From Geosiphon pyriformis (Eukaryota; Glomeromycota; Glomeromycetes; Archaeosporales; Geosiphonaceae), in the NCBI GenBank assembly GCA_016748015.1, contig JAAOMT010000697.1, positions 194,868-258,867 on the forward strand: 64,000 nt of DNA, written 5' to 3'. The stretch's first letter is position 1, and every line of letters starts with the position of its first letter. The notes beneath the pieces are model-generated. The model was not told the origin of the DNA and made no database searches. It worked only from the letters and a program-made list of their open reading frames with translations. Below are positions 10,266-21,552 of this stretch, piece after piece. The translations under genes were made by a program, and so were the position numbers.

Positions 10266-11406
10266 TGTTACTGGAGGTTTTTGGTCTCTTTTTTTAAATG
10301 TTATTGATGCTTGTTTGCTGTAAATTCACGTTTTCTGGATGTGGTTGAACCTCCAGTAACTGAATTTATCTTCAAATTATCTCCTATAATTTGAACTGCT
10401 GGGCTTATAAATGGAATGGCCAATTCCATGCCAGTTGCTTTATGTAGTTATGTTGTAGTAAATGTCAACTCTTTCCCAGGAAATGCTCATCTGGAAGCTC
10501 ACTAAAAAATGTGTAGTTACTTTGCTGTGAAAGTCAACTCTTTTACAGGAATCTCGTCTATAAGCTACCCTAATGATTATAGTAAGAAAATAAAAATAAA
10601 ATAAAAAAAAATGTAAAAAAAATAGAATTCTGTCAAGGAAGACATTTTCAATCCAGGCCTGAAGTCATTAACAGTTTATTGAAATTAGTAGCTAATCAAT
10701 TTCAAAACGTTAGTTGAGTTTTGAGAATTTTCCAAGTGCAATAATTAAAGAGTTTTTGGTTTTTCAAATTATTTTATATTTATTTCTTTTTGTGTGTATA
10801 GGAGTGGTTCTAAGTAATAAATCTAAAGTAAGATATATTTTCTTGAAGAAAGAAGCTCTTCTTTTATACAACTTGTCATAACACTATTCTATGAACTTGA
10901 ACTTTGCTATTTTCTACAATTTTGCTGAACTAAAGATACATTTTGGCAAACTACAAGTTATTTCTGCGAACTATTAAATATTTCAGTGAACTATCAATTA
11001 TTTCGGTGAATTTCTACAAATTTTGGCAAACTTTTGAATGTTACATAGTTCAGGGTATTACATGATCTGTCTCTTATACACATCTAACTAAAGATACATT
11101 TTGGCAAACTACAAGTTATTTTTGCGAACTATTAGATATTTCAGTGAACTATCAATTATTTCGGTGAATTTCTACAAATTTTGGCAAACTTTTGAATGTT
11201 ACATAGTTCGGGGTATTGCATGATTGATCATTGCAATTAGGTTACATTTGTGTTGTGTACAATTTGGGTTATTAATTAAATGATAATTTCAGACATTTTT
11301 GCTAATGTAATAAGTGATAATTTGAAACAATAATATATGCTAATTAATGATAGAAATTATAAGATAATTTTATGCTAAATAATATCTCTAATTTTGTCTG
11401 GTAACA
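10266..11406 (-). repeat. 5' LTR of element B, with an artefactual duplication
   Basis: On the minus strand it starts TGTTACCAGAC (11406) and ends CCTCCAGTAACA (10266). It is the inverse of the LTRs at 104-1113 and 40558-41530. It spans 1,141 bp. Removing one copy of a 139-bp direct duplication plus a 19-bp sequencing adapter leaves about 983 bp, close to the other two copies (1,010 and 973 bp). The outer end directly abuts LINE endonuclease sequence at 11407. Confidence 0.8.
11067..11085 (+). other. Tn5/Nextera mosaic-end adapter left in the assembly
   Basis: CTGTCTCTTATACACATCT is the exact 19-bp complement of the Tn5 mosaic end used in transposase-based libraries. It sits between two copies of a 139-bp LTR segment (10928-11066 and 11086-11224) that differ at a few positions. 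An exact 19-mer by chance in 64 kb is very unlikely. It is a library artefact, not fungal DNA. Confidence 0.95.
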
Positions 11407-11839
11407 CCAGAGTTAATGAATATTTTGATACTGATCATAGGGCTGTTACTGTTTCTGTGAGCCTGAGTGGTCTTTTGAATGTTAATTTGATGTCTCTTTG
11501 CAAATAGACAAATAAAGATTGTTGGAAGTTCAATTTTAAGGATGCTATGGCTGCCAAATGGGCTGCATTCGAGGAATTTTCTGCTGCCACTGCAGCAATA
11601 TTGAAGTATGAATTTGATGCTACTCTATTGTTCTTGGATTTGAATGCTATGTGGGACATTGTCCGCAAAATTGTGTGCTTATCAGCAAATAATGTTTTCA
11701 AAAAAAAATGGTTTAAGTGTTATGATAATGTGTTTACTAAGGAATCTTCTAAGTTTCACAAGTTAGAACTTTTGGTGTCTAAGCTTGTTAAAGCATCACG
11801 TTTGGTTTCTTCTGAGAAATTTGTTGCATTACTGAGTAT

Positions 11840-13906
11840 GTGGAACTTGTTGAATGCTATAAATGCTTCTGTGGTGGAGTCTCTTTTTTTTTTGGGTTGC
11901 ATTTTGAGGTCATAAGATCTGTCTTGTTCAGAGTCAGGAAGTTGTATTGTTCCTCTAAATTGTCCGAGTTGAAGTGTGCTGAAGAATCTCATATTAGGTC
12001 AGTAGTTAGTAGGAGGATGGAAAGTTTTGAGGTGGATAAAGATTATACAATTAGAAGTGTGTTAGAGTGCTCCTTTCACAAGGTGGTATTGGATCACTTG
12101 GTTGCCAATAATGAGCTGGTTTTGGAACCTAATCTAGTTAAATCTAAGGTGGATGTTATTATGGAAGGCTGGACCAGGAAATGTGTGTTGGTCACTGATG
12201 TCTTTGCTGATTGGTGTCACCAGTACCAACCCTTGGTGTACATTTTTGATGATGTATTTTCGAGAATAATGGACCCTATTAGTTCTGTTGAGTTGCTTGG
12301 TGTTGTATCAGACTTGCCTAATGATAAGGTTGCTGGTTTGTCTGGTATTTCAAACAAGCTTTGGAGGCATTGTGACGGATCAGTTTTGAATATGTTGTTG
12401 GTGCTCTTAAACTCTTGTTTGCTCCATGAGTCAATTCCTGGTCCTTGGAAGGAAGCCTAAGTGTCTATGATTCCCAAACCTTATGAATGGAAGAGAGTTC
12501 TTACGAACACCTGACCCATTGCTTTGATTGAGACCGCTCGTAAGATTCTTTCAAAAATCTTCTCGAACAGAATTTCTTTGGCATGCAGTACTCACAATGT
12601 TCTCCACAGGAACAATTTTTCTGTTTTAAAGGGTATAACAACACAGTCTTCTATCTTTGCTGTTGGCTTTGTGGTTGAGGATGCTCTAAAGAAGAACCAT
12701 GAGCTTTGGTTGGTATTGCAGGACATAAAGAAGGTCTATAATTCTATTGGCTGGGAGCATTTAAAAAAAAGTCTGATTAGGATTAAAATGTGTGGCAGGT
12801 TAATTCGATTTTTTGGTGGCATTCACAATAACCGAGTCAACAGAGTAATGACTAACTTTGGCTTGACTGATGGTTATCAAGTTCATAATAATCTCGATCA
12901 AGGAGAAGTGTTCTCACCTTTTCTCTGACATATATTTTATGACTCTCTTTTGTGTGAAGTCAAGAGGCAAGAAGAATTTTGTAGATATAGGTTGAATTCT
13001 CATTTTGTTGCTAAGACTAGCCATGTTGAGCCTCAAGCTGGTTTTTTCTTTTTTTTTGCTGCTAGTGCTTTCGTGGACAATATAATTTGGGTCAGCAGCA
13101 GTCAAACTGCAACACAACACATTCTCAATGTTGCTAGTGAATTTTTTAGAATTAATGATATTTTAATAAACAATAATAAAACAGTGGCTATTCCCATTAA
13201 CTGTAGGGTTGTGAGTCCCTTTCTGACAATCAGTGGTGCACCTATTTCTATTGCCAAGAAAGGAGAATCTTACTGGTATTTGGGCATCTTTCTGTTTACG
13301 GGTGGTTTGTCAAAGCCCAGTTTGGCCAAGGTGCATTCGGATGTCTGGTTTTTCACCAATCTCATCCTGAAGAAGACCATATCTGATAAGCAGTTCTCAT
13401 ATTTAGTTTCAGCAGTTCTTCACCCCATCATCAATTATAGAACACAGTTTAGTTTTGTTCCACTTAGTATTTGCTGTAAATGGGATGCTTTGATTTATAG
13501 AGGCTTCAAATCCAAAGCAGGTCTTCCTTCAGACTTCCCCAATGATGCTCTTCATTACCCCTCCCTTTACGGCTTAAAACCTTTTGAACAGATTCAGGCT
13601 GAGAGTAAATTGGCATCTGTAGTGTGTTTTGCCAATGCTGTTGGAATTCTGGGTTGTTTGTTTTTCCATAGGTCTTATAATTTACAGACTCTGAGCTGGT
13701 GTCCTGTGCACCCTTTTGTTTCTCTGGCTCATTTAAAATTAAATCCCTTAAACAATTTTCTGGCAGGTGTGATTTGTATTTTTGCCAATTGCAGTTTATC
13801 TTTTAATAGTCTCAGCCCTAGTGCATTCCAATTCTCCCGTGGTACTCCCATGTCTTTGGTTCTTAGAGAGGTAAGGTTTTCTAAGTGTCTCTCCTCACTT
13901 CAGTGA
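11840..13906 (+). pseudogene. Reverse transcriptase domain of LINE 1
   Basis: RT motifs appear in order: KVAGLSGISNKLW (12330), the MIPKPYEWK region (12465), TARKILSKIF, WLVLQDIKKVYNSIGWEHL (12705), LDQGEVFSPFL (12895) and the active-site box AFVDNIIW at 13067-13087. The family box reads FVDD; here the second aspartate is asparagine (codon 13079-13081), so polymerase activity should be lost. Three stops fall in the domain; those at 12512 and 12926 fit Arg CGA to TGA and Trp TGG to TGA. Confidence 0.8.
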
Positions 13907-14047
13907 TATGAAATTGCCTTTGTGGAACAATTGCATTATTGCAATGGTCTTGTTTTTGATTGGAAGACTTTCAAGCATTGAAAAAGGCTGGACCCACGTG
14001 GCTTTATTTCTGATTGGTTTAGTGTTTCTGTTGGTTATCTTGGTAGT

Positions 14048-15457
14048 ATGGAGTCATCTTCTTCTGTTCATGACTGTTCGGTAGGCATTTCTTTTGCTCC
14101 TAATGTCTTGGAATCCTCTGATTTTGATTTGGTTTGTAATTGTTTGTTGGAATTGGGTGCTGATAGTCTTTCAGTTTATACTGATGGATCCTTGGCTGGT
14201 TTGGGTACTCTCAGTGTTAAATCAGGTGTGGCAGTTTTCTTTGATGATATTAATATGGGTTTGGGTGTTAAGATTTCGGGTTTGTTGTTATCTACTTTGG
14301 CAGAATTGCAAGCTATTGCACTCGCTCTCAAGTGTGTTCCTGTGGTTAGCAAAGTTTTCTTATTTTTGGATAGTCAGGCTGCATTGGACGCCTGCAGATT
14401 GGAATTGGGTTTGGCACATCCGGATTTTCGGAATAGTTGTTGGGTGGAGCATTATTATATTGCTAATCTTGTTTGTGCTAAAAGGTTGGATGTCAGCTGG
14501 TGTAAGGTTAAAGGACATTCTGGTGTTATAGGTAATGTCCAGGCTGATGAAATGGCTGGCCATGCGGCTCTTTCTGATTTTGTTCTTTCCTTCCGGCTGG
14601 ATGAGTGGTTTATCCTGGCTAGTGGTTGTTCTGTTTTGGGTAATTTTAGGCATTTTGTACGTGACATTTATTGGTCCATTCACCGTTTGCATTGGGGTTT
14701 TGGTTCAGGTACCAAAGTTGTCGCTGGCAATTTGCTCAGTAATATCAATTGGCACAGGTCTTCTTCTGTTTGGCATCCTGATTCACATATGGCTGCTGGC
14801 TTCACTAGTAAATGGACTGCTAGTTTGCACACATATTTTATGAAAGCTTTGCATTATAGACTGCCTGTGGCCATTTATAAATGCCTTTATGATAAGAGGT
14901 ACCCTAGTGTGGTTTGTTTGCATTGTGGATGTGTAGAGGTCTCGGACCATGTCTTTTCCTGTGATTCTGACTTTGCTAGTCATGATTGGCTGCTTGGTGA
15001 TTTTGTGGTTAAATGAGAAGATATTTCTGGCCTTCGTTGCCCTTTTTCTCACATGCTGCAAACTTTTTCTTCATGCAATTTTGACACCTCAGTCCGTGTT
15101 GCTCTGTGCAAGGGCTTTGTTTTTAATGATTGGTTTTTTGAGGCGGTTTCTGTTTTTGGTGATCTGAAACTTGCTGGTGCAAAAATTGTGGACTTTGTCT
15201 GTGATTTTTGCCTAGCTTTTAGAGATGAGATTTGGTTGGTCTGTGTTAAACATTGTGCCTTTATGGAGAAACATGGATTAATTCCTCAAGACAGTTCTAT
15301 GCCAGTTTCTATTTCTGGTCTGTCTTCCCTGTATTTGGCTGAAGTTGTTAGGTTGTTGGATATTGACGATGCATTGGGTATTAGGTTTGGTTTGCATAAA
15401 TTTAGTTTGTTCGTTTCTGGTGCTTTAAATGCGGTTTCCGTTTATATAAGTGCATAG
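14048..15457 (+). pseudogene. RNase H and C-terminal domain of LINE 1
   Basis: The RNase H core is well kept: YTDGSLAG with the first Asp (about 14180), LAELQAIALAL with the Glu (14300), FLDSQAALDAC with the Asp (14370) and KGHSGVIGNVQADEMA (14515). A C-terminal part follows with CLHCGCVEVSDHVFSC (14920), a zinc-finger-like CX2C...H...C pattern. A TGA at 15014 splits off the last 147 codons, which stay in frame to TAG at 15455. It would remove the RNA template and help target DNA. Confidence 0.75.
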
Positions 15458-15592
15458 TGTTGTTCTGATTGGCCTGAGTGGCTAGTCACATGTAGAAAGT
15501 GCATGATTCACACCTAATTTAGATCAATTATTTGATGTATAGCATTAGATAGTGTTTGGACTTCACTCAATAAACGTAAAAAAAAAAAAAAT
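15447..15592 (+). repeat. LINE 3' module, copy 1
   Basis: A non-coding tail after the stop codon: a GATTGGCCTGAGTGGCTA block, CATGTAGAAAGTGCAT, a TTTAGAT block, a TTGGACTTCACTC block, then poly-A. Three other copies lie at 15764-15898, 18295-18445 and 45103-45297. GTGGCTAGTCAC could form a small hairpin with G-U pairs. It is likely the RNA end recognised by the element's own RT. Confidence 0.75.
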
Positions 15593-15599
15593 TACACAT

Positions 15600-15898
15600 G
15601 ATAATTTTGTGTCTTTAGAAGTTTATGGTTTTTTGATTTTGCTTTCTAATAGTGTTATTAAGTTGCTTAAGATTGTGAAGATACATGATATTAGTTTTAA
15701 TTTTTATAAGTTTTATAGATTTTTTTGATATTAGTTGTATAATTTCTGTTAAAATATATTTATAGTATTGTTTTGATTGGCTTAAATGACTGATTACATA
15801 TAAAAAGTACATAATTTGCACCCAATTTAGATTATTTAGTATAATGTATTATGTTAGATAACATTTAAATCTTATTCATAAAATAATAATAATAAAAT
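15600..15898 (+). mobile_element. 5'-truncated, AT-shifted LINE fragment
   Basis: About 160 bp of eroded coding sequence resembling the last codons of LINE 1 (the VVRLLDIDDALG part of LINE 1 corresponds to VIKLLKIVKIHD here). The 3' module (15764) and an A/T tail follow. Nearly all differences from LINE 1 replace G or C by A or T. It is a typical dead-on-arrival 5'-truncated copy. Confidence 0.65.
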
Positions 15899-16140
15899 TT
15901 TTTTTTTACAATTTATATAATTATTATATATAATTAATTATTTAAATTAATTAAAACTGTATTATATATTTACAATAATTAAAACATTTTTTTAAACCAA
16001 AAAAACATTTTTTTTAAAACCAAAATTAATTATATAATTTTTAATAATATTAAATAATTAAATTATTTTTTAAAATTAGTTTTAATTTAATATTAAACAA
16101 TTAAATTCTTGTTTTATGTTTAATTATAATATTATAGTAA
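15899..16140. other. AT-rich spacer
   Basis: Mostly A and T with TAATTA and TTTAAA words and A- and T-runs. No gene or conserved element is visible. Confidence 0.7.
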
Positions 16141-16171
16141 TAAAAAAAAAACTCTTTGTCTCCTTAATTTT

Positions 16172-18299
16172 ATGACCACGACCAGAGCAAAGAGTAAAAA
16201 AGCTGTATCTAATATCTGTCCTGAGATATCTAATAAAATTTCAACCAAAAGAGCTCTCTCTGTTGTAGAAGCAACTAAGCAAAACATTTTAGAAGCCTTC
16301 TCTTTATCCAGTAATCGTGATAAGCTGTCTTTGATAGCCACTGAAGCAATTTCTTCATCTTTGGCTGGTTTCTCACTAGTCAAAGTTCCCTCAAAGAAAC
16401 ACACTTGGGTTAGTTCCAGTGTTGCCTTCATTTCAACCAAGAGCCCAAAAGTTTTTAATAATAGACCAGTAAATAAGCTGGTTTTCCCCTCCATAGATTC
16501 AACACTTGGTGCTACTAGTACCACCTCTTCAAAAAAAATGGTCAAAAAAACCAAAAGTTCAGAAAAGTGGGGGCAGTTGCTTGCCTCTGCTATTGTTACA
16601 CCGAACTTCTTTGTGGTTTCCAATGAGATCTTAGATGAGATCTCCATAGCATCATCTGGCATATCATCTAAGATAGGCCAAGATTAACCACTGGCTGTGT
16701 TGCCAAATATGGTGTCTTCCAGTAGATCATTGCTGGTTTTAGAAGCAAAACAATCTCCTTCTGTTGAGTTACCTGTTCTTGGAAACTGGGCTGATCAAAT
16801 AGAAACTGATTTATCTCCTTCTCTAGTTTCTGGTGCTTCTTCTGATAGTGCTTGGGAAACTATTACTAGTCGTCAAAGGTTTACTGGGTGGGTGGTCTCC
16901 ACTCTGGTGCTTAATGCTACTTTTAAGATCAAATTGGCTCATGTTAAGGCTGTTTTTCAGTCTGTACATGGTTTCTTAGGTGCTAAATCTGTTTCTAAAG
17001 ACAATATGAAGCTTTTTTGTGTGGAGTTTGCTTCTCAACAGTCTTTAGAAGCTGCATTTCTGGTTGAGCTTACAAGCTCTGTTCATTTGGCCACTCTCAA
17101 AATTGCCAAGTCTTTGGTAGTTTCTGAATCTGGTTCCTTTCCTGTCACTGTTGTGCTGCGTGATATATCTTTGGGTGTGTTAGCTGCTAATATTAAGATG
17201 ATTCTTGTGTATTTGGTGAAGTTGCCTGTGTTGTGCTAAAGTCTACTGGTGTTTGGCAGTACGTGGTTGTTTATTTTAAGAAATTGGATGCTGCTATTGC
17301 TGCTTTCAATCATTGGTTAATTTTGGTGGGCAAAAATAGTGTTAGGATCCTTTCAGTTATTAATTAGAATAAGGCTATTCTGTCTTGTGATAGGTTTAAG
17401 GCCAAGTTGGTCAATCTTTCTTCTGGCTGCACAGTTTTTGAAATTAGTGATATAATTTCTCGAATTGATGGGTAAACATGCTTCATCCCTCAATCTCCTG
17501 ATTCTGGTTGTTACTCTCAGTTTGCCCTAGTCACATTTGGCTCTCAAACTAATCTGGATCTTGCTGTTATAAGGACTGGTAAACTGAGAAAGAGCTGTAT
17601 TTGGTGGGAAACTCCTGGTTTTCAGTGCTGTTTTAGGTGTCAAGAAGTGGGTCATTTGGCTGTGGACTGTAAAGTTGCTCTGCTACCTTTATTTAAGACT
17701 CCTAAGGTGTTCAAACCATATTTTGTTGGTTCTTTGTCTTATGCTAAGGCATCTGTTCCCCCTGTTATGTCTGAATTTTTTCTTTGGTGGCTTTCATCTC
17801 TCCTGTGACTGTTGTTGATCCTGCTGTTGGGTCTAAATTGGACTCTTTGGAAAAGCAAATTTCGGATTTGGCTGCTTTGGTAAAGTCTATTGTTGAGCCT
17901 GTTGGCTCTTTGGTTGTCTTAGTATCTTATCTTCTTGATGATAATACTGTTAAGACTGTTCAGTTAGAGAAAGATCTCTTTTCTATAAAATATGCTTATA
18001 ACAATTTTGCCAATCTTTTGGTTGGTGTGTCTAAGGACATTGCTTGTCTTAAATCTAAAGTTGACTTTGGTGACATAGATTATAATGATATACAGGCCAC
18101 CAAACCTTCTCTCTTGAGTGAGGACACTGTTGAGCATGTTATAGCTTTGTGGCGGATGTTGGGTGCTAAGATTAGAAGTAGTGTTGAATCTACTAAGTTA
18201 TTTCTTAGTAAGTTTATTTTTGATTCTAGGAATCTGAATGGTGTTATTGAAAGAATTTGTGAGTTGGGGTTATTCCCACTTTCTATTGTTTCAATATAG
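16172..18299 (+). pseudogene. ORF1-like protein of LINE 3, zinc knuckle and coiled coil
   Basis: From ATG 16172: a Ser/Lys-rich basic N-terminus, a stop at 16685, then an RNA-recognition-like part (VLNATFKIKLAHVKAVFQ), a frameshift near 17205-17215, stops near 17365 and 17473, a zinc knuckle CCFRCQEVGHLAVDC (17626-17670, CX2CX4HX4C), a frameshift in a T-run near 17775, and a helical C-terminal part (KLDSLEKQISDLAALVKS) to the TAG at 18297. It would bind the element RNA. With two frameshifts and several stops it is a pseudogene. Confidence 0.75.
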
Positions 18300-18445
18300 T
18301 GTGTTCTTGATTGGTCCAAGTAACTAGTCATGTGTAGAAAGTGCATAATTAACATCTAGTTTAGATTATTTTTTTGATATATAGTTCTAGATTGTTTTTA
18401 GACTGCACTCGTTAAGCAAATAAAAAATAATAATAATAATAACAT
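18295..18445 (+). repeat. LINE 3' module, copy 3 (after ORF1)
   Basis: Matches the LINE 1 tail block by block: GATTGGTCCAAGTAACTAG, CATGTGTAGAAAGTGCATA, TTTAGATTATT and GACTGCACTCGTTAAGC, then AT-repeats. It follows the ORF1 stop without any gap. Confidence 0.75.
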
Positions 18446-19121
18446 GTTTTTAGTTTATATTTTTTAGTACTAAATAGTATTTTATTATACTTACAAATTA
18501 AAAATAATTATTTTGTGTTAATTTAATATAAAAATTAAAATATTACATTAATAATAATTTTTAATAAATATAAAATTAGATTAATTTTAATTAATAACTT
18601 TAATAAATTTTGGTTTAATAATCTAATTTGTTATTTTGGTAATAATAATAATAATTTTGGTTTAATTTTTATTTGTTATTAATAATAAAATCACACTTGT
18701 TAAAATTATTGTTTTAAATATAATAAGAACAGAAAAAAATTTTTTTAAATAATTAATAATAATCATAATAATAATTGTAAATTCAAAATTTATTTTAAGA
18801 TTTACAATAGTTTGTTATAATTTTTATATTATATTATAATTCACAAATAATTATATATGCACAACTTTTCTTTTTAATTTTTAGTATTTTATTTACTTTT
18901 ATTAATTTAAACATTATTATTGTTACTTTTTCTATTTTTGGTATTTAACAATTTGATATGATGTGTATAAATAATATAAATAATATAATATTTATAAATG
19001 CCCTGATTAGATGATTAGTCAGCGATTTTGCTAATCATGGCGTCACCAGCGAATTTTTTGTATTTTATCAAGTTTCTTCCTCACAATTTCTTTCTTACCT
19101 TCTTCAATAGTTCTTTTAATT
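18446..19121. other. AT-rich spacer and upstream region of membrane gene
   Basis: About 500 bp of nearly pure A/T with TAATAATAA words, then more balanced sequence from about 18990 that should hold the promoter of the gene at 19122. No other gene is visible. Confidence 0.6.
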
Positions 19122-20232
19122 ATGGCCGACACTCTTATTGATTCCTCGCTTAAGCTAAAAATTCTACGAGTTGCTAATGTTGTCTCTTTACTCATTGCTA
19201 TTGGGGCAAATGTAGCTGCCCTTTTCGCACACCCCAATATGGTGGATATTAGTAATTCCCACCCAACTTACTTCACTCCACCTAACCTTTTCGTTGGAAT
19301 ATTTTGGCTTTTATTGCTTCCTTTGTTGTTGGGTTTCGTTTTTTATGTTCAGTTTATTGACTCAAATATTGTCCAAGCCCTGGTATCCCAGACAATTAGC
19401 TGGTATTTTGTCGTCAGCAACCTTTTCTTTGCAGGTTGGGCTTGGTTTTGGGTAGGTTATTTCCGCTTAAATCATTACCAAACTTAAGCTATAATGTCAT
19501 TTCAAATAACTCACTATTTCAGAAAAATAATTACAATTTATTATAACGATCCGATTACTTATGAAAGCTTCGCGAGGAATTTGTGATCAGTGCAATCCTG
19601 ATATTCTTCAATACGGTTGTGCTCTTCATAGTTCACCAAAAAATGATAACCTACTTCCCACCAACGGCAATTCCTGTGGCCCATGCTACAAAAATTATTG
19701 CTTTTATACACACTCCATTTTCCATGTATTCTGCCTTTGCTTTATTAGACTTGTCTCACAGTTTATTTATTGCTTTCACCAATCTCGACGAGGTGTACAA
19801 GGTTGTTGCATGTGTTGTTGTCTGGTTACTGGCCATTTTAGGGATAGGGTGGACAACAGTGGGACTATGGAGTGGTGGAAAAAGAGATGGGGTCTTCGGG
19901 GCTACAATTGCTTGGTGAGGCAATTGAAAACCATTTTTTGCCTTAATTGTCTATATGTTGATAACACCGAAATCAAATTCTTTAGGATTTTAATCGGCAT
20001 TGCCATTCAACAGCGAGAAGTTGTATTCCTCTCTGTTCAATCCATAGTTCTTGCCATTGCCCAGGTAATTTTTTATTGTTTTCTTTTTCGCGATATAATC
20101 ATTCAATTGGTTTAACGGCTTTATATTTTTAAGATTTTTGCTATCATTTTTGTCTGGATACGATTCGGGGGTGGTTACACGGCACGCTTAGAAGCCGGGC
20201 AAAGGCAACCTTTGTTGCGTGACGAACACTAA
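19122..20232 (+). CDS. Predicted multi-pass membrane protein, 4 exons
   Basis: Exons 19122-19451, 19568-19914, 19986-20064 and 20134-20232 join in frame to 284 residues; introns have GT-AG borders (GTAGGT, GTGAGG, GTAATT). The product is very hydrophobic, with about six to seven membrane segments. It has an early NSHPTYFTPPNLFVGIFW motif that resembles the TPxxxxFxIW pattern of TspO-like membrane families. The short cytoplasmic tail ends GQRQPLLRDEH, with a dileucine. No catalytic residues are evident and I do not assign a function. Its closest look-alikes are uncharacterised fungal membrane proteins. Confidence 0.8.
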
Positions 20233-20343
20233 GCAATGGAAAGAGATGAAAATAAAAATACTCTTTGAGTGGATTGGTTGGGGAGTCTTTCATGATAATT
20301 GAATTTCTATTCCTATATTGCTAAACAATAATGAAATTTTCTG

Positions 20344-21552
20344 TTATTCCAAGTATCTTTTAATTTTTCCTATTAAGTGGCATTCAATTTTGGAATAACT
20401 GGACCAAGGGATTGAAAGACATTTGGTTCGAAATTCAACTTCCAAAGCAAAATTTCTTGAAAAAAAGAATCGTTCATTTCTTTGAAGAAAAAAAAACTAG
20501 CAATTAAAGATAGAAGGAGCAGAAAAACTGGATGAATCTATTTTAGTCAACTTACGCATTTTGTCGAAACTAGAGTTTGATATTCTAATTTCAGCCGTGC
20601 AAAGTTTTGAGAGATATTTTCCAATAAAACTGCAAGTCACCAAACACACTTTGAATTTAAAATTCACATTACGGAAATAATGAAGGGAAAAATCGAACTT
20701 ACCTTCTTTGCTACAATCATATAACATCAAAAAAATACCTTCCTTCCCTCTATCATCATCCTTTGGAATCACAATAATGGGAAATTTAGCCCACCATGAA
20801 AATGAGTCAGCTCCGCTATACTGAGAGAAAGAATGTTCAAAGACACAACTATAGAGTGACTGCAATGCAATTCGACGTTGCGCCCAATTTAATGCCGAAG
20901 AGAAAAAGAGTAAATGATTGGAGCGGGCAAATTTATTAAGCGTTGAATCATTTAAAAGAAGTTTATAATTTATTGGGTTTTTATGGTCAATTAAGTTTAG
21001 GTTTTGAGGAATAGTGCTACGAAGCTCTTCCGCAAATATTTGGCTAATGCTTTTTTGAGAGGGTGGGTGAGGCGCTGCTGTGAGGTCACCGCCCTTAGGT
21101 CCAGTTTTGAGCTCTGTAGAGATTCTAACTATGGACTCTTCTGCTAACAATTCATGGTTTACATCAACCTTAATCCCAATTCGAGAACACATAGTCATAA
21201 ATTCTCGTAGAATATGCCAACGTGAGAGTATCCCTCTTGTGTCAGAGAATTCCACGGCAGATGAATGTAAATTCCACTCTAAAAGCTTCAATCCTTCTGA
21301 ATTATTATCTCGATAATAGAATTTCAATTGGGCGCTAGCATCCGTCACAGGTTTTGGACTAGCAAGTGATCCATGTTTAAAATCTGAGAGAGGCTTCACT
21401 AACTGATTCAAAGTCTGCAAAGAGGTTGCGTTCACTTGCTTTTCAAAAGGATAGTTGTGAAAAAAGTCTGGATGGACTCGAATGATAAATTGTTTAAAAT
21501 AATATTTTACTAGAACATGGGTTGGATTACTAGTTTTTATAAAAGAGGACAT
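20344..21552 (-). CDS. TCAIM-like protein with DUF4460 domain
   Basis: Exons 21552-20703, 20629-20556 and 20496-20344 give 358 residues. The first intron has a strong GTAAGT...GCAG border. The last intron (59 nt, GTAAGT...GCTAG) is chosen because it opens 50 more codons; if it is not used the protein ends at a TGA at 20547. The N-terminus (FIIRVHPDFFHNYPFEKQVN) is the J-like DUF4460 motif of T-cell activation inhibitor, mitochondrial, and its relatives. The family is thought to be mitochondrial; its biochemical role is unknown. It is divergently placed from the mL44 gene, 128 bp apart, so a shared promoter is likely. Confidence 0.8.

Larger units (their letters stand above)
11407..15592 (+). 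mobile_element. LINE 1, 5'-cut non-LTR retrotransposon (EN end, RT, RNase H)
   Basis: It starts inside the apurinic-type endonuclease (DTDHRAV, about 11424-11445) because element B is joined there. It runs through RT and RNase H to a 3' module and poly-A tail (15578-15591). The frame is essentially one from 11840 to 15457 with several stops (12458, 12512, 12926, 13904, 13979, 15014), plus a frameshift at a T-run near 11885. An earlier TAG sits at 11507-11509. It recalls the large Glomeromycotina LINE family with fused endonuclease, RT and RNase H. Confidence 0.85.
16141..18445 (+). mobile_element. LINE 3, ORF1-only element with LINE 3' module
   Basis: It holds a single ORF1-like protein and then goes directly to the LINE 3' module (18295-18445) with an A/T tail. 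Endonuclease, RT and RNase H are missing. The start after an A-run (CTCTTTGTCTCC) resembles the start of LINE 2 near 37463. No coding remnant of RT is seen at the junction, so it is either an internal deletion or an ORF1-only family that uses enzymes of full LINEs in trans. Confidence 0.75.

Noticed and set aside
104-11406. The LTRs at 104-1113 and 10266-11406 as the two ends of one element
   Set aside because: They are in opposite orientation, so they cannot be the 5' and 3' LTR of the same insertion.
16132-16662. 176-codon minus-strand frame
   Set aside because: Exact antisense of the ORF1 N-terminus of LINE 3; no domain of its own.
18446-18960. AT-rich, short-repeat region as a CRISPR-like or satellite array
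   Set aside because: No regular unit length or spacer pattern; simple A/T drift.
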